DNA of 64,000 bases from an uncultured Clostridia bacterium. Its GTDB lineage: Bacteria; Bacillota; Clostridia; Oscillospirales; Acutalibacteraceae. Under the pieces are notes generated by a model. It did not search any database. It was not told where the DNA came from and worked only from the letters and a program-made list of their open reading frames with translations. Shown here one piece after another: positions 32,847-42,729 of the stretch. The translations under genes and the position numbers were made by a program. Position 1 is the stretch's first letter, and each line of letters starts with the position of its first letter. The stretch is from assembly GCA_944376265.1 (NCBI GenBank), contig CALWCD010000001.1, forward strand, positions 1 to 64,000, in the 5' to 3' direction.

Positions 32847-32928
32847 GTTTTTTCAGACAATACCAGATCTTTCGATCATTGTGTTGACATTGCCGCGGCA
32901 AGCCGCAAACTACTCCCCCATGGGCGCC
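32828..32928 (-). ncRNA. yybP-ykoY manganese riboswitch
   Basis: On the minus strand the conserved GGGGAGTAG (32910-32918) and GTCAACA (32882-32888) motifs of the yybP-ykoY class are in the right order. P1 can form between GGCG-CCATG (32919-32928) and CATGG-CGCC (32828-32840). The same 3' strand is the 5' arm of the terminator, so Mn(II) binding that stabilises P1 would prevent termination and turn on mntP. The class and logic are established; the assignment here is from motifs. Confidence 0.85.
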
Positions 32929-32969
32929 TTCCAGGCCCGGTATCAGGCCGCAAGGCAGTTGTTTCCTGC

Positions 32970-32999
32970 ATTATAGCCCATGGGTCCGGGGTAAGTCAA
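32970..32999 (-). promoter_or_regulatory. Promoter of the mntP riboswitch transcript
   Basis: TTGACT (32994-32999), 18-bp spacer and TATAAT (32970-32975) on the minus strand. Confidence 0.75.
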
Positions 33000-33021
33000 G
33001 GCAAACTTCTTTTCACCGAGG

Positions 33022-35286
33022 TCACAGTTTCCAGATGTCCCGGTTGTACTCGGCAACGGAACGGTCGGAGGAGAAATATCCTGCCTTAGCGATGTTCACC
33101 AGCATCTTTTTCGCCCAGGCAAGCCGGTCCTCAAACTCCTCCAGCGCCTGCTCCTTCACCTGGATATACTCCTTCACGTCCAGCAGGGCCATGAACCAGT
33201 CCTTCCGGGTCATGTCCTTGTAAAGCCGGGCCAGGTTCTCCGGGTCGCCCAGGCGCATCATCCGGGGGCTGATGATAAAGTCCACCAGATCGGTAATCTC
33301 CTCATCTTTGCCGTAGAAGTCCCAGGGATGGTAGGCGCTCTTGGCGTACAGGTCCATCACTTCCTCGCTGGACTTGCCGAAGATATAGATGTTCTCCTTT
33401 CCCACCAGGTCGTGGATCTCCACATTGGCGCCGTCCATGGTGCCCAGGGTCACGGCGCCGTTGAGCATGAACTTCATGTTGCCGGTGCCGCTTGCCTCTT
33501 TGGAAGCCAGGGAGATCTGCTCGGAGATGTCGCAAGCGGGGATGAGCCGCTGGGCCCAGGTGATGTTGTAGTTCTCCACCATCACCACTTTCAGCCAGGG
33601 GCTCACCTCCGGGTCGTGGGCAATAAGGTCCTGGAGGCAGAGGATGAGATGGATGATGTCCTTGGCGATGATATAGGCAGGGGCCGCCTTGGCGCCGAAC
33701 AGCAGGGTGATGGGCCGGCGGGGCTTGCGGCCTGCCTTGATCTGCTTGTATTTCCAGATGATATACAGGGCGTTCATCTGCTGGCGCTTGTACTCGTGGA
33801 GCCGCTTGATCTGGATATCGTACACGGAGTTCTGGTCGATCTCCACACCGGACTCCTCTTTCAGGCAGGCGGCCAGGGCTTTCTTGTTCTCCTGCTTGAT
33901 CTCCAAAAGCCTCCGGAGAGTGGGCTCGTCATTTTGGAACTGGAGCAGCTTTTCCAGCTCGTTGGCGTCTTTTTTCCAGCCGGGGCCGATCTTCTCGGTG
34001 ATGAACCGGGCCAGGGCCGGGTCGCAGTGCATGAGCCAACGGCGGAAGGTGATGCCGTTTGTCTTGTTGTTGAACTTTTCCGGGTACAGGTCGGCGAAGG
34101 CCTTCAGCTCGGAGGTCTCCAAAATCTCCGTGTGGAGAGAGGCCACTCCGTTGACGGAGAAGCCGTAGTGGATATCCATATGGGCCATGTGGACCAGGTT
34201 GTTCTTATCGATGATGGCCAGCTGCTCCTCCGGATACTTGGCTTTCACCCGCTTATCCAGTTCCCGGATGATGGGCACCAGCTGAGGGGCAGCCTCTTCC
34301 AGGTAATCCAGGGGCCACTTTTCCAACGCCTCCGCCAAAATGGTGTGGTTGGTGTAGGCGCAGGTCTTGGTCACCGCTTCGATGGCCTCGTCCAGAGAGA
34401 GACCTTTGGCGGTGAGCAGGCGGATCAGCTCGGGGATCACCATGGAGGGATGGGTGTCGTTGATCTGGATCACCGCGTACTTGGGCAGGTCCTTGAGGGA
34501 GCGGCCCTTTTCTTCCAGCTCCTTGAGGATCAGCTGGGCCGCGGAGCTGACCATGAAATACTGCTGGTACACCCGGAGAAGCCGCCCCGCCCGGTCGCTG
34601 TCGTCGGGATAGAGGAACAGCGTCAGGTTGCGGGCGATGTCCGTCTTGTCGAAGTCGATGCCCTGGGTTACCAGGCTTTCGTCCACGGTTTCCAGGTCGA
34701 ACAGATGCAGCCGGTTGACGCCGCTTTCATAGCCGGAGACATACAGGTCGTAGAGCACGGAAGTGACTTCTCCCTGGGGGAAGGGCACCTTGAAGGTGAC
34801 GCCGGTCTTGTTCAGCCAGCTTTGGGGGGACAGCCACACGTCAGGGCGCTCCTGCTGCTTGTGATCCTGGAAGTACTGGTGGAACAGGCCGAAATGGTAC
34901 AAAAGCCCCACACCGTCTCCGGGCAGGCCCAGAGTGGCGGCGGAATCCAGATAGCAGGCGGCAAGCCTTCCCAGGCCGCCGTTGCCCAGGGAGGGCTCCG
35001 TCTCCTGCTCCTCCACCTTGGAAAGATCCTTCCCCGCTTCCGCCAACGCCTCCTTCACCTGGTCGTAGATGCCCAGGTTGATCAGGTTGTTGGAAAGCAG
35101 TTTCCCCACCAGAAACTCCGCGGAGATGTAGTACAGCTTTTTCTCCCCCTGAATCTGCTTGGCAGCCTCCAGCTTTTCCTGGGTCAGCTCCAGCAGCGCC
35201 AGGTAGATCTCCTTGTCCGTGGCAGCCATCAGGCCCTTGGAAAACCGCAGGCCCACCTTCTGTTCCAATTCGTCACGCATCCGCAT
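33022..35286 (-). CDS. glgP: Glycogen/maltodextrin phosphorylase
   Basis: The enzyme releases glucose-1-phosphate from alpha-1,4-glucans. The 754-residue product has [19 protein letters not shown], the nucleotide/glucan regions, and the PLP-lysine motif [15 protein letters not shown] with GANVEI. It is about 50-80 residues shorter than many bacterial GlgP proteins, mostly at the N-terminus, but still covers the catalytic fold. AGGAGG lies 7 bases before the ATG. Its start overlaps malQ by 14 bases, so the two are coupled. Confidence 0.96.
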   Translation of the reverse strand: MRMRDELEQKVGLRFSKGLMAATDKEIYLALLELTQEKLEAAKQIQGEKKLYYISAEFLVGKLLSNNLINLGIYDQVKEALAEAGKDLSKVEEQETEPSLGNGGLGRLAACYLDSAATLGLPGDGVGLLYHFGLFHQYFQDHKQQERPDVWLSPQSWLNKTGVTFKVPFPQGEVTSVLYDLYVSGYESGVNRLHLFDLETVDESLVTQGIDFDKTDIARNLTLFLYPDDSDRAGRLLRVYQQYFMVSSAAQLILKELEEKGRSLKDLPKYAVIQINDTHPSMVIPELIRLLTAKGLSLDEAIEAVTKTCAYTNHTILAEALEKWPLDYLEEAAPQLVPIIRELDKRVKAKYPEEQLAIIDKNNLVHMAHMDIHYGFSVNGVASLHTEILETSELKAFADLYPEKFNNKTNGITFRRWLMHCDPALARFITEKIGPGWKKDANELEKLLQFQNDEPTLRRLLEIKQENKKALAACLKEESGVEIDQNSVYDIQIKRLHEYKRQQMNALYIIWKYKQIKAGRKPRRPITLLFGAKAAPAYIIAKDIIHLILCLQDLIAHDPEVSPWLKVVMVENYNITWAQRLIPACDISEQISLASKEASGTGNMKFMLNGAVTLGTMDGANVEIHDLVGKENIYIFGKSSEEVMDLYAKSAYHPWDFYGKDEEITDLVDFIISPRMMRLGDPENLARLYKDMTRKDWFMALLDVKEYIQVKEQALEEFEDRLAWAKKMLVNIAKAGYFSSDRSVAEYNRDIWKL

Positions 35287-36799
35287 GGTCGTTTCCTCCT
35301 AAGGTTCTCGCCCGGCCGTAAATGGTGGCCAGCCGGGCCATTTTTTTCGCAAGTTTTTTGGTGGTGCTGTCAATGGAGCACCGCCACTTCCAGTTTTGCC
35401 CTCCCACGGTGGAAGGGGTGTTGATCCGCGCCTCGCTGCCCAGATCCAGGTAGTCCTGGAAGGGGATCACCGCCAGGTCCGCCACGCTGGAAAGAGCTGC
35501 CCGGATAAAGGCCCAGGTGCCCTCCTTCACATCCCGGATGCCCAGGTAGTCCATGGCAAGCTCCAGGTCGTCGGGAGAGGCGGTGTCGAACCAGCCCCGG
35601 GTGGTGTCGTTGTCGTGGGTGCCGGTGTACACCACACAGTGGGTGGGCAGGTTGTGGGGCAGGTAGGTGCTCTCCTCCCCGGCGTTAAAGGCGAACTGGA
35701 GCACTTTCATGCCGGGATAACCGCTGTTTTTCAGCAGCCGGTTTACCGCCGGGGTAAGCAGGCCCAAATCCTCCGCAATGATGGCCGCCCTCTCCACGGT
35801 CTTGTTGATGGTGCGGATAAAGTCCATCCCCGGGCCCTTGCGCCAGCGGCCGTTGCGGGCGGTGGCGTCCCCGTAGGGGATGGCGTAGTAGCTTTCCAGG
35901 CCCCGGAAATGGTCGATGCGCAGCACGTCGTACATGGACAGGTTGGCCTTGATCCGCTCCATCCACCAGGCGTAGCCGTCCTGCTGCATCACGTCCCACC
36001 GGTACAGGGGGTTGCCCCACAGCTGGCCGTCCTCGGAAAAGGCGTCCGGCGGACAGCCCGCCACCTCCGTGGGCAGGTTGTTCTCGTCCAGCTGGAACAG
36101 CTCCGGGTGGGCCCACACGTCGGCGCTGTCCATGGCCACATAGATGGGCGCGTCCCCGATGATCTTCACGCCCTTTTCGTTGGCGTACTTTTTCAGGCTG
36201 TTCCACTGCTGGAAGAACAGGTATTGGGTAAACACGTGGTAGTCCACGTCCTCCTTGCACTGTTTTTTCCAGGTCTCCAGCGTCTCCGGGTCCCGCAGCC
36301 GCAGGCTCTCCTCCCATTCGGGCCAGGGGCGGCCCTTCATCCGCTCCTTGATGACCATGTAGAGGGCATAGTCTTCCACCCAGGCCTGGTTCCGCTTCCG
36401 GAACCGCTCCAGCACCCGGAAGTTCTTAAAGTGGGAGAACGCCCGCCGCAGCAGCTGCTCCCGCCCAGCCCGGACCGTGTCGTAGTCCACATAGGAGGGG
36501 TCCTCCCCCCAGGGGGTGCGTTTGCACCGGCCCTTTTTCAGCAGGCCCGCTTCGCACAGCTCCTGCAGGTCGATGAACAGCGGGTTTCCCGCAAAGGCGG
36601 AATAGCTTTGGTAAGGGCTGTCCCCGAAGCTGGTGGGCCCCAGGGGAAGCACCTGCCAGTAGCTCTGCTTGGCGCGGGCCAGAAAATCCACCCACTCCCG
36701 GGCCGCCCGGCCAAAGGTGCCAATGCCGTATTTGGATGGCAGGCTGCTTACGGGCAGGAGCACCCCCGCCGCCCGGGTCATCCAGGTTTTCTTCGCCAT
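35273..36799 (-). CDS. malQ: 4-alpha-glucanotransferase
   Basis: MalQ disproportionates maltodextrins, feeding GlgP. The 508-residue product is a GH77 amylomaltase: [21 protein letters not shown] at the start, [21 protein letters not shown], the catalytic [14 protein letters not shown] and the acid/base in IAEDLG, and TGTHDNDT. The ATG at 36797-36799 is preferred (GGAG 7 bases upstream); the ATG two codons earlier abuts the ribosome-binding site. Its promoter lies at 36864-36893. With glgP it forms a two-gene glycogen/maltodextrin unit; a maltodextrin transporter is not visible. Confidence 0.96.
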   Translation of the reverse strand: MAKKTWMTRAAGVLLPVSSLPSKYGIGTFGRAAREWVDFLARAKQSYWQVLPLGPTSFGDSPYQSYSAFAGNPLFIDLQELCEAGLLKKGRCKRTPWGEDPSYVDYDTVRAGREQLLRRAFSHFKNFRVLERFRKRNQAWVEDYALYMVIKERMKGRPWPEWEESLRLRDPETLETWKKQCKEDVDYHVFTQYLFFQQWNSLKKYANEKGVKIIGDAPIYVAMDSADVWAHPELFQLDENNLPTEVAGCPPDAFSEDGQLWGNPLYRWDVMQQDGYAWWMERIKANLSMYDVLRIDHFRGLESYYAIPYGDATARNGRWRKGPGMDFIRTINKTVERAAIIAEDLGLLTPAVNRLLKNSGYPGMKVLQFAFNAGEESTYLPHNLPTHCVVYTGTHDNDTTRGWFDTASPDDLELAMDYLGIRDVKEGTWAFIRAALSSVADLAVIPFQDYLDLGSEARINTPSTVGGQNWKWRCSIDSTTKKLAKKMARLATIYGRARTLGGNDHADA

Positions 36800-36863
36800 A
36801 TTCATGCTCCTTTCCAGGAAAAGGGGCGGACGCGCCCGCCCCGAATTGTTTTAGTCTGGGCCT

Positions 36864-36893
36864 AGTATAGCACCACCCAGGGGAAAATCGCAA
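36864..36893 (-). promoter_or_regulatory. Promoter of malQ-glgP
   Basis: TTGCGA (36888-36893), 18-bp spacer, TATACT (36864-36869) on the minus strand. Confidence 0.65.
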
Positions 36894-37047
36894 GTAAAAT
36901 TTGGGAATTTCCTCTAAAAATGGAAAATTGTATAGACTTCATTTTATAAATTTGGCATTTATTTCACCGGGTAAACCGGCTTTTGCTTTTCCAAGGCACT
37001 TTTTTCTGATATACTTTAAGACGTGTAATCCATGTAAAGAGAAGAGG

Positions 37048-38886
37048 ATGTCTGTGCCCACGAAACTCCAAGTATTGGAACGCTATTTCGGCTACCCCGC
37101 TTTCCGCCCGGGGCAGGAGGAACTGATTGACACCCTGCTTTCCGGCAGGGACGCGGTGGGGATTATGCCCACGGGGGCGGGGAAATCCGTGTGCTACCAG
37201 GTGCCCGCCCTGCTGATGGAGGGCATCACCCTGGTGGTATCCCCTCTCATCTCCCTGATGAAGGACCAGGTGATGTCCTTGGTGCAGAACGGGGTGCGGG
37301 GCGCCTACCTGAACAGCTCCCTGAGCTGGGGACAGTACCAGGCGGCGCTGCGCAACGCACGTGCGGGGGTGTACAAGATTATCTACGTGGCGCCGGAGCG
37401 GCTGCTGACCCCGGAATTCCTGGACTTTGCCAAAGGCGCTTCCATTTCCATGGTCACCATCGACGAGGCACACTGTGTCTCCCAGTGGGGCCAGGACTTC
37501 CGGCCCAGCTACTTGACCATTCCGGAATTTGTAGCGGCCCTGCCCAAGCGGCCGGTGGTGTCCGCTTTCACCGCCACTGCCACTCCCCGGGTGCGGAAAG
37601 ACATTCTCTCCCTGCTGGAGCTGCGGGACCCCATGGTCACCGTCACCAGCTTTGACCGGCCCAACCTGTATTTCGAAGTGCGCCGGCCCAAGGACAAGCT
37701 GGCGGAAACCTTTCAGCTTCTGGAGCAGCGCCGGGACAAAAGCGGGATTATCTACTGCGCCACCCGAAAGGCCGTGGAAGAGGTGTGTCAGGCCCTTCAG
37801 GAGCGGGGATATGCCGCCACCCGGTACCACGCCGGGCTCACCGACCAGGAGCGGCAGAAAAACCAGGAGGATTTCCTCTACGACCGTGCCACGGTGATGG
37901 TGGCCACCAACGCTTTCGGCATGGGCATTGACAAGTCCAATGTGAGTTTCGTCATACACTATCATATGCCCAAAGACCTGGAAAGCTATTACCAGGAGGC
38001 GGGACGGGCCGGACGGGACGGCCAGCCCGCGGAGTGTTTTCTGCTGTTCAGCGGCCAGGACGTGGCCTTGAACCGGTTTCTCCTGGCCCGGGGCGAGGAG
38101 AACCAGGAGTTTGACGAAAAAGCCCTGGAACAGCTCACCCGTCAAAACGAGCAGCGCCTGCGGGCCATGACCAACTACTGCTACACCACCGCCTGCCTGC
38201 GGGAATACATTCTCCACTATTTCGGGGAGCATGCGCCCACCCAATGCGGCAACTGCCAGAACTGCACCGGCCATTTCCGGAAGGTGGACATCACCGCCCA
38301 AGCCAGGGAGATTCTCTCCTGTGTGCGGTACCTGCGCCAGAGCTACGGGATCAAAATGGTGGTGGACGTGCTGCGGGGCAGCAAAAGCGAGAAGATTCAG
38401 CGCCAGAGGTTTGACAAGCTGCCGGTCCACGGAAAGCTTTCCGGCTACAAGGAGGACGCCCTGCGGGATATGGTGACCACCCTGCTGGTCCAGGGGTACC
38501 TTGCTCAAGGGCAGGGGGAATTTCCCACCCTGACTCTGGGCCCCCGGGCCGAGGATCTTCTCCGGGGCCAGGACGCCGTGTGGATGCAGGTCCGGGAGGG
38601 GGACAGCCCCGTCCCGGTGAAAAAATCCCCCCGGGACCTGCCCAAAAGCGACCCGGAACTGTACGGCCGTCTGCGGGAGCTGCGGGGAAAGCTTTCCCGC
38701 GCGCAGAACATCCCCATGTACGTGGTGTTCTCCAACGCCAGCCTGGAGGCTATGGCTGCCTACCAGCCCACCACCCCGGCGGAATTTTTGGAGGTGCCCG
38801 GCGTGGGCCAGGCAAAGCTGCAAAAGTACGGTGCCCCCTTTCTCCAGGAGATCCAGCGCTGGAAAGAGGAGACAGAAAAAGCATAA
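37048..38886 (+). CDS. recQ: ATP-dependent DNA helicase RecQ
   Basis: RecQ unwinds DNA during repair. The 613-residue product has the Q/Walker A block GIMPTGAGKSVCYQ, DEAHCVSQWGQDFRP, GMGIDKSNV, the RQC zinc motif (CLREYILHYFGEHAPTQCGNC followed by QNC) and a C-terminal HRDC domain (FLEVPGVGQAKL). The aromatic-rich loop normally reads WGHDFRP; here the His is Gln. The frame opens much earlier, but the family starts near 37048; a GTG two codons later has the better spacing to the AGAGG and is an alternative. A TATACT at about 37010 is the only promoter hint. Confidence 0.95.
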   Translation: MSVPTKLQVLERYFGYPAFRPGQEELIDTLLSGRDAVGIMPTGAGKSVCYQVPALLMEGITLVVSPLISLMKDQVMSLVQNGVRGAYLNSSLSWGQYQAALRNARAGVYKIIYVAPERLLTPEFLDFAKGASISMVTIDEAHCVSQWGQDFRPSYLTIPEFVAALPKRPVVSAFTATATPRVRKDILSLLELRDPMVTVTSFDRPNLYFEVRRPKDKLAETFQLLEQRRDKSGIIYCATRKAVEEVCQALQERGYAATRYHAGLTDQERQKNQEDFLYDRATVMVATNAFGMGIDKSNVSFVIHYHMPKDLESYYQEAGRAGRDGQPAECFLLFSGQDVALNRFLLARGEENQEFDEKALEQLTRQNEQRLRAMTNYCYTTACLREYILHYFGEHAPTQCGNCQNCTGHFRKVDITAQAREILSCVRYLRQSYGIKMVVDVLRGSKSEKIQRQRFDKLPVHGKLSGYKEDALRDMVTTLLVQGYLAQGQGEFPTLTLGPRAEDLLRGQDAVWMQVREGDSPVPVKKSPRDLPKSDPELYGRLRELRGKLSRAQNIPMYVVFSNASLEAMAAYQPTTPAEFLEVPGVGQAKLQKYGAPFLQEIQRWKEETEKA

Positions 38887-38890
38887 GCAA

Positions 38891-38929
38891 AGCGCCGGAC
38901 CGGCAGGTGTTCCCCGTCGGTCCGGCGCT
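38891..38929. terminator. Bidirectional terminator after recQ
   Basis: A perfect 12-bp GC-rich stem (38891-38902 with 38918-38929). The T content after it is modest, but stability is high. Confidence 0.75.
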
Positions 38930-38938
38930 GTTAGTTTG

Positions 38939-39475
38939 TCAGCGGGAAACCCGCTTGGCCATCCAGATGTCCGGCTTGCCCGGCCCGTTGGCGTCGGGCA
39001 GCACCCCCACAATCTGAAAGCCCTGCTTCTGATAGAACTCGTAGGGATGGCGTCCCAGGTTCCGGATGTCCTGTATTTTTCGGAAGGTGTCCTCAAACAG
39101 GTCCCCCTGGCTGAGGGAGGTTTGGAAGAACTCGTCGTCGGTGCCCAGGTACAGGGTAAGGCATCCCCGGGCGGCACATTCCCGCTCCAGCCTGGCCCCC
39201 ACCGCGGCGCCGCTGCCCTCTCCCCTTCTGGCCTCTGTCACCGCCAGAGGGTGAAGCTCCCAAGCCGTGACCCCATACTGGGGCATGGCGCCCACAAAAC
39301 CCAGCAGGTTCCCCTCCTCTTCCGCCATGAAGGCCAGCCGGTCCTCCTCCAGGCAGAGAGCTATCTGCTGGGCGGCCAGGTCACCGCTGTACGCCTGGGG
39401 AAAGCATTCACGCAGCAGGTCCTGGGCCTGAAGAAGGAACGCCCGGTCGCTTCGGGGAAATTCCTTGATCTCCAT
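38939..39475 (-). CDS. GNAT acetyltransferase, AAC(6')-like
   Basis: A 178-residue GNAT protein. Core motifs are LLGFVGAMPQYG, AVTEARRGEGSGAAVG (acetyl-CoA loop) and the end NLGRHPYEFYQKQGFQIVG followed by VLPDANGPGKPDIWMAKR. That C-terminal block is characteristic of the AAC(6')-like family that includes some aminoglycoside acetyltransferases but also many chromosomal enzymes of unknown substrate. Resistance cannot be inferred. It is monocistronic and convergent with recQ. Confidence 0.85.
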   Translation of the reverse strand: MEIKEFPRSDRAFLLQAQDLLRECFPQAYSGDLAAQQIALCLEEDRLAFMAEEEGNLLGFVGAMPQYGVTAWELHPLAVTEARRGEGSGAAVGARLERECAARGCLTLYLGTDDEFFQTSLSQGDLFEDTFRKIQDIRNLGRHPYEFYQKQGFQIVGVLPDANGPGKPDIWMAKRVSR

Positions 39476-39496
39476 TGCGCTTGCTCCTCTCTCAAC

Positions 39497-39525
39497 GCAA
39501 AAGGAGGGAGCCCAAGGCCCCCTCC
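39497..39525 (-). terminator. Terminator of ilvE
   Basis: On the minus strand a 10-bp stem with one G-T pair, a 3-nt loop and TTTT. It lies just outside the GNAT gene's 5' end. Confidence 0.75.
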
Positions 39526-39544
39526 CAAAAATGCGCGGTGAATG

Positions 39545-40615
39545 TTACTTGACCTCCACGGCCCAGCCGAAGGGATCTTCCACCTTGCCGGTCTGGATGC
39601 CGGTGACGGTGTCGTACAGCTTCTGGCTCACAGGGCCGATGCCGCCGCCGGAGATCTCCATCACGTTGTCCTCGAAGCGCAGAGCGCCCACAGGGGAGAT
39701 CACAGCCGCGGTGCCGCTGCCCCAGCACTCCTCCAGAGCGCCGGACTTGGCGGCTTCCACCAGCTCGTCCACGGAGATGCGGCGCTCTTCCACTTCCATG
39801 CCCCAGTGGCGGCACAGGTCGATGCAGGAAGCACGGGTGACGCCGGGCAGGATGGAGCCGTTGAGCTTGGGAGTGACCACCTTGCCGTTGATCTTGAAGA
39901 AGATGTTCATGGCGTCCACTTCCTCGATGTACTTGCGCTCCACGCCGTCCAGCCACAGCACCTGGGAGTAGCCCTCGTCGTGGGCCTTCACCTGGGCCGC
40001 CAGGCTGGCCACGTAGTTGCCGCCGGTCTTGGCTTCGCCAATGCCGCCCCGCACAGCCCGGACGTAGTCGTCCTCGATCCAGATCTTCACAGGGTCAAGG
40101 CCGCTCTCGTAGTAGGCGCCGGAGGGAGACAGGATGATGATGAACAGGTAGGTGTCGGAAGGCCGCACGCCCAGGAAGGGGTCGGTGGCGATGACGAAGG
40201 GACGGATATACAGGGAGGTGCCGGCCTGGGTGGGGATCCAGTCCTTCTCTACGCTAACCAGAGTCTTCAGCGCGTTGAGGAAGTCATCCTCGGGAATCTC
40301 GGGGATGCACAGACGCCGGTTGGAGTTGTTGGCCCGCTCGATATTCTTGTTGGGACGGAACAAAAGCACACGGCCGTCCTCGGTCTTATAGGCCTTCAGG
40401 CCCTCGAACATCTCCTGACCGTAGTGGAACACCATGGCGGAGGGCTCCAGGGAAATGGGCTGGTAGGGAACGATCTTGGGGTCGTGCCAGCCATGCTCCT
40501 TGTCGTAGGGCATGACATACATATGGTCGGTAAAGATCTTGCCAAAGCCCAGCTTGGACTGGTCCGCCGGCTTTTGCTTGGGAGTTTTCGTAAGTTCGAT
40601 TTTGATTTCCTGCAT
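39545..40615 (-). CDS. ilvE: Branched-chain amino acid aminotransferase
   Basis: The PLP enzyme exchanges amino groups between glutamate and Leu/Ile/Val. The 356-residue product is a class IV, type [37 protein letters not shown], the PLP-lysine region [18 protein letters not shown], and [14 protein letters not shown]. Monocistronic with its own promoter and terminator. The 65-base leader is too short for a T-box. Confidence 0.96.
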   Translation of the reverse strand: MQEIKIELTKTPKQKPADQSKLGFGKIFTDHMYVMPYDKEHGWHDPKIVPYQPISLEPSAMVFHYGQEMFEGLKAYKTEDGRVLLFRPNKNIERANNSNRRLCIPEIPEDDFLNALKTLVSVEKDWIPTQAGTSLYIRPFVIATDPFLGVRPSDTYLFIIILSPSGAYYESGLDPVKIWIEDDYVRAVRGGIGEAKTGGNYVASLAAQVKAHDEGYSQVLWLDGVERKYIEEVDAMNIFFKINGKVVTPKLNGSILPGVTRASCIDLCRHWGMEVEERRISVDELVEAAKSGALEECWGSGTAAVISPVGALRFEDNVMEISGGGIGPVSQKLYDTVTGIQTGKVEDPFGWAVEVK

Positions 40616-40682
40616 AACAAAACACCTTTCCTTTCCAAAGCCGCCGCGGGGCTTTGGCCTTCTGGGCGGTCTCTTTTCAAAA

Positions 40683-40710
40683 ATTATAGCACAATCGAAA
40701 GATTTTGCAA
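40683..40710 (-). promoter_or_regulatory. Promoter of ilvE
   Basis: TTGCAA (40705-40710), 16-bp spacer, TATAAT (40683-40688) on the minus strand. Confidence 0.65.
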
Positions 40711-40804
40711 GAAGCAGCCCCCTCCCCTTGCAAAAAGGGGAGAACTTCTAAAATTTTTCCACTTTTTCCATTTCAATAGGCGAAACACTCCAAAGGAAAA
40801 CGCC

Positions 40805-41509
40805 TTACTTCTGGCACGCCCGGACAAACGCGCTAAAGATCTTCCGGCTGTTCTCGTCGCTCAGGCGGGAAAACTCCGGATGCCACTGGACACCCAGGGC
40901 AAACCGGTGGTCGGGCAGGTACACCGCTTCCACCATGCCGTCGGGGGCTTTCGCCGCCACTTTCAGGCCTTTCCCCAGGGTTTTGATCCCCTGGTGATGG
41001 TAGGAGTTCACCCCCATCTCCCGGACGCCCACCGCTTCGAACAGGGGCGTCCCCTCCTCCACCTGGACCTGGTGGGCCACCTTGTCATAGGGAGGCGTCT
41101 CGTGGTGCTCCACGTCGCTGGGGCACTGGGTGGGAATATCCTGGTACAGGTCGCCCCCCAGCATCACGTTGAACAGCTGAATGCCCCGGCAGATGCCCAG
41201 CAGGGGCTTTCCCGTGGCCAAAGCCAAGGGGAAAAAGGCCTTCTCCATATTGTCCCGCTCCGGGCAGAGCACCCCGCATTGTTCGCTGGGTTCCTGACCG
41301 TAGAGGGAAGGCTCCACATCGTGGCCGCCAGGAAACAGGAAGCCGTCAAAGGTCTCCGCGAACCGGCCCAGGGACTCGGGGTCGGTGGTGAGGGGAAGCA
41401 CCACGGGAATGGCTCCCGCGTCCTCCAGGCCCTGGGCGTACCCGGGCAGCATCCAATAGCTCTCCTTAGTCTCGTCGTACAGGGAGACAAGGCCGATCAT
41501 GGGTTTCAT
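40805..41509 (-). CDS. Gamma-glutamyl-GABA hydrolase family class I amidotransferase
   Basis: A 234-residue PuuD-like peptidase C26 protein. It has the nucleophile motif PLLGICRGIQLFNVM (Cys in GICRG), FPGGHDVEPSLYGQ, and the catalytic His in LGVQWHPEFS. PuuD removes glutamate from gamma-glutamyl-GABA in polyamine breakdown, but related enzymes act on other gamma-glutamyl amides; no Puu genes are nearby. The ATG at 41507-41509 is the family start; the frame opens 97 codons earlier as a shadow of the divergent esterase. Confidence 0.9.
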   Translation of the reverse strand: MKPMIGLVSLYDETKESYWMLPGYAQGLEDAGAIPVVLPLTTDPESLGRFAETFDGFLFPGGHDVEPSLYGQEPSEQCGVLCPERDNMEKAFFPLALATGKPLLGICRGIQLFNVMLGGDLYQDIPTQCPSDVEHHETPPYDKVAHQVQVEEGTPLFEAVGVREMGVNSYHHQGIKTLGKGLKVAAKAPDGMVEAVYLPDHRFALGVQWHPEFSRLSDENSRKIFSAFVRACQK

Positions 41510-41615
41510 AAGAAAAACTCCTCTCCAGGATGAATTGTAGCATAGCACCTGCCTAGCATACCACAGAAGGGGCGGCTTTTGCAATGTTTCCCTGAAAAAG
41601 CTGCAAACAATGTCG

Positions 41616-41644
41616 TTGCGCAGGCCGGAGTTTTTCCGTATAAT
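41616..41644 (+). promoter_or_regulatory. Promoter of the esterase gene
   Basis: TTGCGC (41616-41621), 17-bp spacer, TATAAT (41639-41644). Confidence 0.7.
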
Positions 41645-41678
41645 AGATAAAAATACCACCAAAAGGATGTGCAGACTT

Positions 41679-42506
41679 ATGGCTTTGATCCAATGCAATT
41701 TCTTTTCCAAAGCGCTGATGCGCACGGTACCCATCCAGGTCGTCCTGCCCACGGACAAGTTTGTCGGCCCGGAAGGGGCCATGCCGGAAGGTCCGTTCAA
41801 AACCCTGTACCTGCTTCACGGCATTATGGGCAACTATACCGACTGGGTCAGCGGCACCCGGGTCCAGAGCTGGGCCCAGGATAGGAACCTGGCGGTGGTG
41901 ATGCCCTCCGGGGACAACAGCTTCTATGTGGACAACCCCAAGTCCGGCGCCAACTACGCCACCTTCATCGGCAAGGAGCTGGTGGACTTCACCCGGCGCA
42001 CCTTCCCCCTGTCCCGGAAACGGGAGGACACCTTCATCGGCGGTCTTTCCATGGGCGGCTTCGGGTCCATTGTCAACGGCCTGCAGAACCCGGAAACCTT
42101 CGGGGCAGTGTGCGCCCTGTCCTCCGCGCTGATCCTGGGGGCCGTGCCGGAACACACGGAATACACCGACAACATCTTCACCAACCGCGGCTACTATGAG
42201 AGCATTTTCGGGGACATCAACCAGGTGCGGGGCGCCGACTTCGACTACGACGCGCTGGCGGAAAAGGTGGCTCCTCTGGCGGAAAAGCCCAAATTCTACA
42301 TGGCCTGCGGCACGGAGGACGAGCTCATTGGCGTAAACCGGCAATTCCGGGACCACCTGCAAAAGCTTGGATTCGACGTGACCTACGAGGAAGGCCCCGG
42401 CGTGCACGACTGGTACTTCTGGGACGAGTACATTCTCAAAGCGCTGGAATGGCTTCCCCTGGGCCAGGCGGAGCAGGGCGTCAGCTCCGGGAACATCGAC
42501 GGATAA
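41679..42506 (+). CDS. Alpha/beta-hydrolase esterase (esterase D/tributyrin esterase type)
   Basis: A 275-residue cytoplasmic serine hydrolase. It has the oxyanion motif LYLLHGIMGNYTDWV, the nucleophile elbow GGLSMGGFGS, a C-terminal Asp in ACGTEDELIG and a catalytic His in GPGVHDWYFW. The family includes EstA/tributyrin esterases and acetyl-xylan or feruloyl esterases; no signal peptide is present. The ATG at 41679 is chosen because upstream ATG at 41667 sits on the AAAGGA ribosome-binding site. It is monocistronic with two following terminators. Confidence 0.9.
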   Translation: MALIQCNFFSKALMRTVPIQVVLPTDKFVGPEGAMPEGPFKTLYLLHGIMGNYTDWVSGTRVQSWAQDRNLAVVMPSGDNSFYVDNPKSGANYATFIGKELVDFTRRTFPLSRKREDTFIGGLSMGGFGSIVNGLQNPETFGAVCALSSALILGAVPEHTEYTDNIFTNRGYYESIFGDINQVRGADFDYDALAEKVAPLAEKPKFYMACGTEDELIGVNRQFRDHLQKLGFDVTYEEGPGVHDWYFWDEYILKALEWLPLGQAEQGVSSGNIDG

Positions 42507-42530
42507 CAGGCCGGGATATCCCGGTTGAAT

Positions 42531-42565
42531 GGGAGGAGAGTCGAAAGGCTCCCCTCCTTTTTCTG
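42531..42565 (+). terminator. Terminator of the esterase gene
   Basis: An imperfect G/C stem (around 42532-42540 with 42549-42557) and TTTTT. Confidence 0.7.
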
Positions 42566-42649
42566 TCCCCTGCGCAGCCCATTCTCCCCTCTGCACCTCT
42601 CAGGCTCCCTGCGCCAGGGGAAGTGGATTCACTTTGTTTTCTCTGGGAG

Positions 42650-42680
42650 TACCGGGAAATTTCCGCGGTATTCTTTTTTT
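42650..42680 (+). terminator. Second terminator before the gntR promoter
   Basis: TACCG/CGGTA with an inner GGA/TCC stem (42650-42670) followed by TTC and T7. Confidence 0.65.
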
Positions 42681-42690
42681 GAAAAAAGCA

Positions 42691-42729
42691 TTGACAAACC
42701 GTTCTAAGTGTGTATATAGTATATATACA
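42691..42729 (+). promoter_or_regulatory. Promoter and operator of the GntR/ABC operon
   Basis: A perfect TTGACA (42691-42696) is followed after 16-18 bases by TATATA/TATAGT. The palindrome TGTATATA-GTA-TATATACA (42711-42729) covers the -10 and the start. It is a natural operator for the GntR protein encoded downstream. Confidence 0.75.

Noticed and set aside
33328..35424. 698-codon open frame antisense to glgP
   Set aside because: Shadow of the phosphorylase gene, with no recognisable domain or start signal.
38939..39475. Aminoglycoside resistance gene
   Set aside because: The AAC(6')-like C-terminal block also occurs in many chromosomal acetyltransferases of other function; resistance cannot be claimed.
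40616..40682. T-box or attenuator before ilvE
   Set aside because: The leader is only about 65 nt and lacks T-box sequence and a terminator.
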